This document shows, piece by piece, positions 19,622 through 30,512 of a DNA stretch of 60,000 nt. This stretch comes from Takakia lepidozioides (taxonomy: Eukaryota; Streptophyta; Takakiopsida; Takakiales; Takakiaceae): positions 24,182,001 to 24,242,000 of the forward strand of contig CM060733.1 in NCBI GenBank assembly GCA_030704615.1. The letters are read 5' to 3'. The notes under the pieces were generated by a model. The model worked only from the letters and a program-made list of their open reading frames with translations, was not told the origin of the DNA and made no database searches. Position numbers and translations under genes: made by a program. The stretch's first letter is position 1; each line of letters opens with the position of its first letter.

Positions 19622-21232
19622 GTGCTCCATACTCCGTTGGTACTCCATACGCCTTTCATAGCATGGAAGGGGCTGTTTCAGTACCTTGAGGGGCCGCCTA
19701 TGGATGATTACCATGAGTTTAGGCGGGGGCATGAGGTTGAGATCGAGGAGTGGAAGATGTACTGGTCACCCGACTATGTCTCCATCACTAGGGGCACTAG
19801 AGCCACGAGGGCAGTGGCTACACCTGCCGCTGCACCGACAGCTTCAGCAAGCAGCAGTGGGACTGGTGGTACAGTAGCTACGACGTCCACCCAAGCCACT
19901 ACCGCACCGGCACTATTACCCGTGCCTGCCTTCAACCCTGTTGTGGAGTTATTCAAAGAGTTGAGAGGGAACTACCAAGGGGTGAGGACAGAGAAGTTGC
20001 GGAGCTTGCAAGAGTTCCAACAGAAGCCGACTGAGAGCTTGAGGGAGGCTTTCACTCGAATGAGGCGCTTGATAAATGTAACCCAAGGGGTTACGGAAGC
20101 TCAGGCAGTCCAATTCTGGTATGGGATATTGGACAAGGAGCTGAGGAGAAGGGTGCGGGCAGAGCGGATAGAGCTCAACATGGTGGAGGAACGAGTGGTC
20201 ATGGTGGGATTTGCTAAGGAGACACCACGGGGTAGTGATGCTCCTAGCCAACCACTACCTCAACGTGCTCAAGGCAACAAGGGGGCTCAGGTGAAGCTCA
20301 GGGAAGGGCAAAGAGGACCTCAGATGCAGGGATCTCTCCTTTCATTTGTTGGCCAACAACGGACGAATGTGGTGTGCTGGACATGTGGAGGACACCATGT
20401 CAAGAAGGATTGCCTAGAGGGAGGCAAAGGGCCGGCACATGCACAGCCTGCACAGTTGTAGTGTGGGCATTGTGGCAAGCACGGGCATGGAGAGGCCCAG
20501 TGTTATGGTTTGCATCCTGAGTTGCGCCCAGGCCAGTTCCAAGGGAACAATATTGGCCGGGGGCGAGGTGGAGCAGCCCAAAGAGGACGAGGTGGCCAGG
20601 CACAGGGTGTAGGCCAAGGGCAAGCTCAACATGGCCAAGGACGCGGAGGTCAGAGTGTTGACCAAGGCATGACCAACCGGCTTCAGTAGCTAGAGCAGAG
20701 GCTCGCTGCCATGGCTACAGCTCAGGTGGTACCGGCAAGGCCGGATGGTCCACCTCCTGCTCCTGAGGGAGGAGATATGGGAGGCATGGGATTCATGTGC
20801 GGAGCAGCACTGCCACTAGTGCAGGTGGAGTCTGCTACAACCGTGACTGAAGGAGCAGCACGAGTTCCTGAGCCATGAGGTGCAGAGGTGGAGTTGGATC
20901 CACAGTGTGGGGAGGCAAGCCGTCAGGCTAGGCTCCCTCAGTCATTCACATTGGCGGAGACATTGGCGGAGACAGTGTTGACGCCATCCATGGCACCTAG
21001 TTCTCGCCCGATAGTTACCGAGGCGGAGGTTACTACGCCATTGGGGAGAGCTACACGGGTATCACCACTACCTAGTGTTGCCAAGGCTACGGCAGCTAGT
21101 GTGCTGCTGGGAGCGGCCACATCTGTATGTCAGGCTCCATTGTTCTCGGCTACCATGATTGCGACGCAAGGGGTAAGACCAGCTGAGGTGTTCAGGCTGG
21201 CAGCTACACTCTGTGAGAGTTGTGAAAAGTAA
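19622..21232 (+). pseudogene. Retrotransposon Gag with two zinc knuckles and three nonsense codons
   Basis: One continuous frame runs from 19622 to 21232 and is broken only by TAG at 20459, TAG at 20687 and TGA at 20876. A Gag capsid-like region (LQEFQQKPTESLREAFTRMR, AVQFWYGILDKELRRRV) precedes two knuckles: CWTCGGHHVKKDC, slightly short, and CGHCGKHGHGEAQC, canonical CX2CX4HX4C. A Gly/Arg/Gln-rich, RNA-binding-like stretch follows. No protease or pol comes after it on +; the frame ends and AT-rich non-coding DNA begins. Three stops without frameshifts suggest slow decay by point mutation. Confidence 0.75.
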
Positions 21233-21759
21233 CTCTGATGTAGGTTTTTGATATAACAAGTGATTTTTTTTTTTGGAGAGGAAGTAGCCCTTGAGAAGTG
21301 ATTAATGATGCATTTTGGCTTCTCCCACGAAGAATGAAACATGTGATATGGTGAGGAGATAACTGGTGACTTCTCAATGTGAGTGCTACAAGTTTCAAAG
21401 ATGGATGAGCGGTTATCTGTTCTGATTGGCTATTAAAAGATCACCGGTTATTGGCGATCATCAGTTATCTTCATGGCCAAATACATGTTTGAAACCTTTT
21501 TTTGTTTGACTGAGCCCGATAGATTAGAGGGTGGAAAAAATAACCACCAAGAGGCCGTGGATGCTTATAGTGGGGAGACTCACCGTAACCACTATTAAAG
21601 CTATTCAAGAGTTATTCAAGAGTCCAACCAACCCACCCAATTTGTCCAAACTCCAGAAAAATAAAGAAAAAAGAGAAAATCAACCAAAAACAATAACGCT
21701 TGCCTACATATGTGTGAATTCAGCTGTCTTGGGGGGCTTATCTGTTCAGCTCAGCTGTT
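21233..21759. other. Non-coding spacer
   Basis: No gene or recognisable element. The stretch is AT-rich, with a T10 run near 21266 and an A-rich stretch near 21655-21690. Confidence 0.4.
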
Positions 21760-22820
21760 CTATTAATTACTACATCTATGGTTTATGTTTGCGTTATTTT
21801 TTTGTGGGGCTCTGTGTGCAAAGCCCACTAAAGTAGGTACCTACTAACTTAGAAAGTACTGTAGAGTCCTTCGATGTCTGGCGCATTGCTGCCAAATATT
21901 TAATTATTTAGAGAAAGTAGGTCCGGCACCTAAATTTAGATTTTTACAATTTTTGAACAAGTTGGTCACATATATTTAAATTACCTCTAGGGAGGTAATT
22001 AGGATATATCATCTAGAGGATAACCCTCACGCGGAATTCTTTATCGCTTCAACATTGAGGTCATTACTTTTCTGAATATTTCAGATAAACAAAATTTGAA
22101 TTAATAAACGCCGTACATGGAACGACTCTTTGATAGTAAGAGGCAGGGGACGAGATCGCACTTCTCCTTTATATACCCTTGGGGGCTCGGCCGCCCCACC
22201 CTGTCAAGCCGTGGGGACCTTTCTAGAAGACTACCCCACACGTGTCACTACCCCACTTTGGCACCTAAACCATCCCCCAATTAATAGATGTCACCTTCCT
22301 ACCTATCTTTTTTCTTATCCCCTTACACAACGGTTATTTTTTCAAATCCTTGTGTAGCTTACTATATATCCCCCATTTTAAATTCCTGGACCATCCTCTA
22401 ATGGACAAGGTCAATGTAGTCATGGGGGCCTCTACTTCTATTAATTTATTATGTCATGGTTTGCATTTTCTTTTGGGGGCCTGCGTGTGCAGAGCCCCTT
22501 AGGTACTAGTAAGTAGTAAGTAGTAAAATGCAGGGGAAGAGAGCCCGCTCTCTACCTTGGGGGCGGTGGCACCCTTCTAAGTAGAAGGCAGCCGACCCCT
22601 GAAGCAGTGGGACCTTCTAGAAGGCTGCCCTGACACACGTCGCTCCTAAAAACCACCAAGCCTGCTTACCCCAATCTAACCATGAACCATCCCCTATTTA
22701 ATAGGTCTTACCTTCCTGCCTTTTTTCCTTCCCCCCTTACCTGACAGTTATTAATTGAACTCCTGCTGTAGCTTACTATAACTCCCGCTTCATAATTCTT
22801 GGACCACACCCCCTTTCAAA
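21760..22820 (+). repeat. Two diverged direct-repeat units upstream of the RAD7-like gene
   Basis: Sequence at about 21780-22410 recurs, shortened and diverged, at about 22450-22815. Shared blocks in the same order are a GGGGCTCTGTGTGCAAAGCC-like segment (21807; 22475), a CTTCTAGAAG-containing segment followed by CACGTGTC or CACGTC (22220; 22610), a CACCTTCCT-TTT-CCCCTTAC block (22290; 22705), and TGTAGCTTACTAT plus a CTTGGACCA-like end (22350; 22765). Similarity is roughly 70-80% by eye. It could be an old tandem duplication or two LTR-like remnants. Confidence 0.6.
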
Positions 22821-23369
22821 CCTGGCCCCTTATTGAGCGAGCAAGGATGAAAAACATATCCATCAGGATGCGCTTCATCCAACTCCATCCATGTGCTGCA
22901 AAACGTGCAGAAATTCACCCGCGCACGTGCGATACAAACGCAGGTCCCCGCGAGAACGAACGAGCACGGGCACGCAAAAAAGCGAACATTCCATCCCCAT
23001 CATTGCTCGAGATCCCTCCTTCCAGCCTCGGCCTCGCTGTCGACAGGCTCGGCACGCCGAAGCTCGGAAGAGGTGTGTCCCTGACGCCTGATAGTTGGCG
23101 CCACCGTCGCCTTGGAGTTTCGCCAACCCAGGTTACCGTTGCCGGGTGTACTCGTGTACTCTCGTTGCCCAATGACCACAAAAAGAATTCGTTTATCATA
23201 GGCTTCCCCACGCTGGTTGGCCGAAAAACAATCCACGCGTTGGGCTGCTGACCCGCACGCTAACCGCGGTTAAACTTCGTAGTATCGCCAAAAGTGCGCC
23301 AAAGTGGCGCCCTCGCAGCGAGAAGGGTGTGTTGTGGGCCGAGCGCGCCGCACAACAACGACGGCGGCC

Positions 23370-26300
23370 ATGCGAGTGCTGCGGTCCAGGACTGTGAGCG
23401 GGGCCGGGGCCCCTGCTCTCAAAGCTGCAGCAGCAACAGCAGGGATTCATGGCCGCGATGGGAAGGGGAAGGTGGAGGAGGTTGATGGAGAGCACGCTGT
23501 TGTGATGCACGCGGGGCTGGGGAGTTCATTGGAGGAGGAGGAGGTTGCAAATCTGGTTGCCGGCGCTGTTGGAGAGGGATTGGTGCCCGAAAGCCGGGCT
23601 GTGGTGTGCGGGCCTGTAACTCCTGCGCAGGAGCGGGAAGTGCCTCTCGTGGATGTGTCAATCCCTGGGAATCTGGGGCTGAGATCCTCAGGGAGGCGGA
23701 AGGCATTGGGGAAGGTGTTGGAAGGTGCGGTGGGCATTGGGGATGGAGTGAAGGGACGGAAGAGGCGAAAGAACGTATTGAGTTGTGTGGATATGGATGA
23801 TGAAGAGGATGAGAGTGCGATGGGGGAGGGTGGTAAAGCAAGGGGGGAATTGTTGGAAAATGTGGGGCACTTTGATGCGGAGGCTTCTGGGAGTGCTGAT
23901 GCTTTCGGTGATGGGGATGGAGGTGTGGCTGCGGAGCCCGATGGAGGTGTGGAGCCCGGGGGTTCTCAACACCCCGCGGGCAATGCTGGAGAAGTTGGAC
24001 GGGGGAGATTGAGAAGAAAGGAGAGGGTTAGAGGCCCCGACAGGTCTGCAGCAGTTCTTGACGATCACGGTGGCGTCTACGAGGGTCCTGCTAACGTTGG
24101 GGCCCAGATGCGAGACGAGGTTCCTGTGCGAGCTTCGAGGAATAGTGCGAATGCTCAAGAAGCCACTAGGGCAAGGTTTTTGCAAATTGCACGAAGCCGT
24201 GCTGCCCATTTTGCGCACTTTGCAGCGGATGATGAAGGCGCTCCTCCTGATGCCGCCGCGAGTCTTGATCAAGCGGAACGCCTGGGCAAGGGCAAGAGAC
24301 GCGCAGAAGATGCAGTATGTTTTTTCCTTCTCACAGTCTGTGAAGTATCTATGTCGTGTTGTGAGAGGCAGGGGTTTGGAGTCGGACACTGCCGTTGGAG
24401 CATGGTCACTACTCACTGGGCGTGTCAGACGCCTTCTTTCGTTTGTGTTGGAACATAGACCGACTCTGAGATTTAAATTGGCAAAACAATTAAACAGTTT
24501 TGGGTGAATCCGAGCCCTTTGAACCGAGGTAGAAACTCAATGGCTCTAATTGGGATGTCTGTGGGTGCTATTGCCCCAGGGTACCTTTTAGACTTGCCAG
24601 AAAGGTCCTGGGAGGCCTGTCAATGGTGTCCTTGATAGCTTTCTACTATCAGATGTAGGTCGTCTTTCAGACAGACTTAAGGTGTGCGAATGAACGCTGC
24701 ATTCATGGTACATGAATTTCAATTGTATAGTTTTCTTTGCTGCCAGTGTAAGTCAGCAAATTAATGCCTTTCTTATGGGTTAGATTACTGGCAATGCCTG
24801 GTGAAGCTGCAAGGAGGGGGATTGGGGTCTTGGATTCCTAGGTTGAGGGAGACCATTTGTTGTACCCTGGGCAGCACTGTTCAAAGTACGGTGTCATACC
24901 AGCTGTTGTCCAAAAATCGTCTGCAGAGTGTCTGAATATGGGGCTACTGTTTTGGTGTAGGCTCAGCCTCTCCGTCCGGAGGAGGAGCAAGATTGGCCAG
25001 GTCCCTATGTGACAGCTAGGCGGCTTGTGGAAGGTCGGGCTGCTGCTGCTGCTGCAAGGCAGGAAGCCTCTCCTGCAAGTACATCAGGCCCTGTGGTTGA
25101 TTGGTCTCCAACAAGAAAGCCTGGGGATCATCAGTTTGGGAAATTGGCAGCCCCTACTCTACACAGTTTGTGTATTGAGCTGCTTTGTGCCAATGTGGAG
25201 CACGTTGTGTCTCTTGAGGGTGTGCCAGGATCAATAAAAAAACAGATCAGTTCTGGTCTCTGTGGTCGTAGAAAGATGACCCCCAAGTCATTGAGCCTAT
25301 TTCTGGAGGGTTCGCCACTGGAAATTTCTGTTCCTGATTGCTCACAGATTGCTGAAGACGTCCTGAAGAAGAACATGGCTCAATGCTCAGCCCACCGATT
25401 GGAGGTTGTGGACTTATTATGTTTGCTTAGGAGGCCATGTTTGTGGGTGTGTGTGAGAGGGACTGATGTTACAAGACTTGCATTAAGTTGGTCGTGCTTG
25501 ACATGATAGAGAGAGAGAGAAGAGATGATGTGGATGGAGGAAAATGGTGCTCTTCTGGCTCATCTTGTTTTCCTCTTACCACCCATTGCCTGTAGAAAAT
25601 TGCTTCATCGGATACCTCCTGATACCATTTTTGGTTGCTGGCTTGGAGATCCTCTGCACAGTCTGTTTTCCGTTGTCTCATACTGTAAATGTTTGCAGGT
25701 TCTGGAGCTAGGGATGTGTGGGCGTGGCCTGTCCGATGAGTGCTTGAGAACATTTGCCCATGGGCCAGGCAGCCTACCCTCCCTCAAAATGGTCTCCATA
25801 CGTGGAGCTTACCGCCTAACAGACAAGGGACTTTCTGCATTAGTGCATTCTGCTCCATATCTCACCTCTCTGGATCTCACCCAGTGCTGTTTGCTGCAAG
25901 AGGCAGGGATTCAGGCAGTGGCCGATTGTCTTGGCCCTAATTTGAAGGCTCTGACGTTGGATGATTGTGAAAAGCTGGATGCTTTGAAGCTGCTGCCAAA
26001 ACTGTTGAAGATGCCTGGCTTGCGAAAGATTTCACTGTCTAGGATTCCTGGGATGAATGACGAGGTTGTCAGTGAATTGGCTGTGGCATTTGGTTCCAGT
26101 TTGGAGGAGCTTCATCTGGCCGAGTGTCGGTGGGTAATGTTCACCCAATTATCAAGATCATGGGTAGATTTTGCATATACACAAGTAGTGCATCTCAGTC
26201 AACAGAGTTTGGGAGGTTGTTGGTGTCTGTGGTTTTGATACAAGCTATACACTGATACAGACTGACACAAACTATAGATGATCTGGAATTCTAAGAAAGA

Positions 26301-28262
26301 TTCTGGGTGTCAACTTCCAAGCATTGAATAGTGGATCATGTGCTACCTTGGCCAAATTGGATGCAATGGGAACTGACGACAATTGTTATTATACTTAGAT
26401 TACTCTTGATTTCCAACAACCAAAGAGAATGAAATGGTGCAGAAACTCTAGTTGTCTTAGGAAGTCTGGAACTAACCAGGTATTTGTGAATGTTCTTTGG
26501 GGTTGATAAGTTTGTGTATTTGTCCCTTGATATTTTATGTATGCCACTATTGTTTTCAGAACTCTGACGGACGCGGCAGTGGTGGGGTTGGCTGCGTGCT
26601 GTCCGGGGCTCAAAGTCTTGGATCTGAATCATTTGCCTTACCTCACTGACATGGCCATTGGTCGGCTTGCTGATGGCTGTCGAGAGTTGCGGGTGCTGTC
26701 TCTGAAGCGTAACAAGTTCAGGTGATCTCATGCAGGCCACTGGAATTGACTGTCTCAAAGAGCTCCCTTATATCCTTCTAGCTTTTGTCTACATGAGCTT
26801 CTTCTTTGGAGGTGGAGAGAGGAGAGGGAAGGTAGAGAACATGTTGATCATTGCTTAATCAAGTTCACATTAATTATTGTGGGTGGTGGCGGGATGTCAG
26901 TGATGAAGCGATGGCAGCATTTATTACTGCTTCGGGGGCTGCGTTGTCTGAGCTCACTCTCAACAGTGTACGACAGGTAAAATTTGTTCTGGATTTTTGT
27001 GGTGGATTTTTACCAACCTAGGATCAACCTACAGGTGATTGTGCATTCCAAGTTCCATCTGATTCCCTCATTCTTGTTTTCAAAGGTAGCGTGGCACCTG
27101 AAGTACTGCTAGAGTGGAGTATCCATCAAGAGCTATTCACCAACTGAGACATCCTTTCTTGTGGTTGGGGCCTCTTTTTCAGTTATTTGGGTAGTTTCCC
27201 CTGTACGTAAACAAGATTAGGTCATATTTTGATCTACATACTGTTTTTAAGAATGATTTCTTGTAGATCTAGTTGCAAAGGATCTTTGTTTCCTTACTCC
27301 TTGGTTTGAACTCTGTTAATGCGCACTCAATACATTTTTTGTGTTGATGGGCAGTCATCTCTTGACACAAGGGAAGTTTGTTTGCTTTTCAATTGATGTC
27401 TCCCCTTTGTCATATTATGCATTGGTGCCTGGAAATTCAATTCAGGCATAGAATATGTTGCTTTATGCTGGTAGCTCTTGGTGAAACTGCCTGTCTGGGG
27501 GGAGTGTAGTGTAGAAGAGGAAAGGAAGAGCTATGAAGGGGACTCTAGACAAATTAACGTGGTCTTATGTGCAGGCTGGGAACAACACATTGTTGGCATT
27601 AGCTAAGCATTGTCATATGAATCTGGAGCTTTTGGACATGTCATGGTGCCGCTGTGTGACGGATGAAGCTCTTGGTCTACTTGCAGATTGCTGTCTTCGA
27701 CTTCTAGAGCTCCGCCTGTTTGGCTGCACCCAGGTCTGTCCTCCCTTTCTCCCCTGGCTCAGACTCTTCTGCCTTTCTATTTCCTCTTTCTATCGGTCAT
27801 TTTATAAGCACTCTCTCTCAATCACTTGTGAGGGCAAGACTTTAGCATTAGGGGGACGCATGCTTGTGAAGGCAAGACTGTCTGCTACCAGTTTTCCTCC
27901 TAAGCTCATATTCATTCCAGCTCTGCAATTGGGCTTGCAAGGTATTGTACAGTTGCTCTTTAATAATCCTGGCATCAGATTGTTGAACTACATGTTAGCT
28001 TACAAATTTTCGAAGGATGTCAATTTTGGAGGGTAAATGTTGGAGAATGTGTTGATTTGATCTATTGCTCTTTTGTGCTATCATGAGAGCTGCTTTGTCT
28101 TGGAGCAACTCACCTGAATACTTTACACTCAAATCTCATCCAATGAGTGACATCTGTTTGACTACACCAAATGCTGTGCAGGTCACCCGTAGTTTTATGG
28201 ACGGGCACTCCAACCCCTCTCTAAAGGTGATTGGATTTGGGCAAGAAAAGATCATTTACTAG
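23370..28262 (+). CDS. RAD7-like leucine-rich-repeat protein, seven exons
   Basis: Seven exons join in frame: 23370-24314, 24961-25404, 25699-26129, 26560-26721, 26901-26976, 27575-27733 and 28182-28262, giving about 765 residues. All introns are GT-AG. I chose the ATG at 23370 because the longer frame opens on GTG. The first exon is a low-complexity charged region with basic nuclear-localisation-like patches (KGRKRRKN) and the block RARFLQIARSRAAHFAHF. Exon 2 has DWPGPY and a RAD7-type helical region (LHSLCIELLCANVEHVVSLEGVP). Exons 3-7 encode cysteine-rich RNI-type leucine-rich repeats (LTSLDLTQCCLLQEAGIQAV, LELLDMSWCRCVTDEALGLL) and end with MDGHSNPSLKVIGF, as in plant RAD7-like proteins. 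In yeast RAD7 acts with RAD16 in global-genome nucleotide excision repair; plant relatives are less studied. The last intron-exon choice is the least certain. Confidence 0.85.
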
Positions 28263-29198
28263 ATTCTGTCCATATTTCTTGGGTCCAAGAATTATAAATC
28301 ACTGAAGTAATGATGCACAGGTCTTTGTTTTTCAGCAATTGCATTGCTTCAGCACAAATTTGGTGAAAAATTAGTGGTTGATCCAGCTGCACTGTAACCC
28401 ACATTTAAGTACTCCAGGATGTCATCGTGCAATTTACCAAGGCAATCTTGCTGCCGATGGCTAGTCTTCGCCAGGAAAGCCGTGTAGCAAAAGATGGGAG
28501 ACACTTGTGGAGAGATTTCCGGTATAGACTGCTGCCTCCATATTGCCGTGTAGCCATCTGACCCCTGACCCTTTTGTGGACACATCTGGCTCACAATCTA
28601 GGGTGTGAAAATCATTATTTCTCTACAAGTTTCAAATTGTGGAACATTTGGGAATACATGTCAAAATGCCCAGAATTGAGGATGATTTTACACTTTACTT
28701 TTTTTGAAGTGACAATTTTTTTTCAAAATTACATTGACCACTGATGTCTTGTTGCAGTAACTGTCTTCAGTGATGTGCATGGTTGTTTCCTCACTTGAGA
28801 TGTCTAAGGAACAGCACTGGTGATAGCGGTGACATGGGTGATAGTGTTACGGAGGCTGTATCAGAGTCATTTCTTAGTGTGTGCTGGTGTCCTGCTTCAA
28901 CAATAGAAGTTTTTTTGTGGTTTCCAGTTGATTGCATCAGCTATTGTACAGCTGCTAATGAAGATTCCAGAAATTTGATCATTCACGGTACTACACTCTC
29001 TAGCTCTTAACTTCTTCAGCTTCACATGAATGACCATATTGCAAGAGGGGTTCACAGTGATTCTTGCCCCGGCCAGTTGGGAGTCAGTTCCATATTGGAA
29101 GCCAAGTGGTAAATTATTGCTGGAGAACATTCTTCAGGGACAGCCACTCCTTGGCAGCAATTGTCCATTATTCACAGATGCTTTGTGAATCTAGACAG
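28263..29198. other. Non-coding spacer
   Basis: 3' flank of the RAD7-like gene. No supported ORF, repeat or element. If the gene has further exons they would be here, but none is apparent. Confidence 0.4.
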
Positions 29199-29200
29199 TA

Positions 29201-29574
29201 GAGTTATCCGTAAAGTGAGCCTGAGTTTGGTACCCTGTTTGGACCCGAGTTACGGGTTTCATCCTGAGTTTGAGTGAATCCGTGTAAAGTGCAGAAAACT
29301 GAGCACGAAGTCAGAAAAGAGGGCACCAAATCATAAACTGGGGATGAGGGCAACCGCTGCTATGGCGCGAGCTCGTGAGCTCTGACCGCCTCCGCCTCGA
29401 CGACCATCAAAACTCGGCACCAAACTCCTGCCACCCCCATTTTCCTAGTCCTGGCAGTTTGGTCCCGTGTTTTTTTCTAGTCTTACCGCTTGATCCTGAG
29501 TTTGGAGTTTCATACCGAGTTTTGGCCAAACTCAGGGTTCTCATGCCGAGTTTGGGACCCTTCACGGATAACTC
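29201..29574. mobile_element. MITE with TA target duplication
   Basis: A 374-bp segment starts GAGTTATCCGTAAAG and ends with its inverted repeat (CTTCACGGATAACTC, one mismatch), flanked on each side by TA (29199-29200 and 29575-29576). Subterminal GAGTTTGG/CCAAACTC words recur inside in both orientations. There is no coding capacity. TA target sites are typical of Tc1/mariner-type (Stowaway-like) MITEs. Confidence 0.72.
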
Positions 29575-29576
29575 TA

Positions 29577-30512
29577 GTCTCTCCCAACTTGGAGGATCAG
29601 TTGAGGTTGATTAGTTTTATGTGGTGGTGAAGCCTGTTGGGGTGTCTATCCTGTCTTCTCTTTGTTCCATAATCTCTCTGAGCTTTCGGGTGGGCGGTAC
29701 AATTATCTTTCTTTCCTCCCACCTTTCTCTCACTCTCCTGATTAAAGCTGGTTATATGCAAGAGTCATTAATCTGCACAGCTGGATCTCCGTCTTCAGTT
29801 GCAGTGGGTCTACTGTTTTGGTTTCTGACATGGTGTTCACTTGTTGGGCCCTTTGGGTCTCCTTATATGGTAAGAAATTTCTTTCTTTCTTTTCTCATGT
29901 GTGTGTGTTGTTGTTGTTCTACTGTGGCCCAAGGGCACTCTAAACATCCACTGGAAATACTACAATTGTTCTTTCTTGTCTTGTCTTTCTTTCTTTCTTT
30001 CACTCTGGCCCCTCATCTAAAGCTCCCCAATCTTTATTCCTTCAATTGTGAATAATCTTGCCTCCGATTGATCACATGCAATGACTGAAATTTTCTTTTG
30101 GAAACGATGTGATCACTTGCTACAAGACAGACAGGCTCAATCTGATTAGGCACATGGGTCCATGGCTTCAGTTATGTTGGAGAGAGAAGTGATGTTGTTA
30201 CTAATCTGCGCTGTGCTCAGCAAACTGGCGGTTTGGCGCTTGCTTTGTTTGTTGATGGTGAAGTTGCTCTTGCTCAAGGTCACTTATTGGAATTCCTCCC
30301 CCTCTCAAATGGAAACGTACCTGGTAGTTGCAATTTCAAAATGGAAGCCTTGCTAGGCAGGCATCGCCAGCCATTGCGCATCAATCCTCGAGTGAGTCCC
30401 TATCTCATCGTGATGCAAAGCTCCTGTTCCCCTCCCCTCCCCCTCACTGCTGGAGAAGAAAGTGAGATATTGAAGAGATGTGTAGAGTTTCAGCCCAAGT
30501 CTGTGATGATGA
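29577..30512. other. Non-coding spacer between convergent genes
   Basis: No supported gene. CTTT/TTTC-rich low-complexity stretches occur near 29880-30000. This lies downstream of both the + gene and the - gene, so it is 3' flank on either side. Confidence 0.35.

Noticed and set aside
14260-21232. The + strand gag at 19.6-21.2 kb as the missing gag of the methyltransferase element
   Set aside because: It is on the opposite strand and separated by the repeat-flanked unit; an inversion could explain it, but nothing in the sequence links the two.
22875-23251. Overlapping ORFs on both strands just upstream of the RAD7-like gene
   Set aside because: This GC-rich region opens many frames at once; none has a domain or conserved start, and it is more likely promoter and 5' leader.
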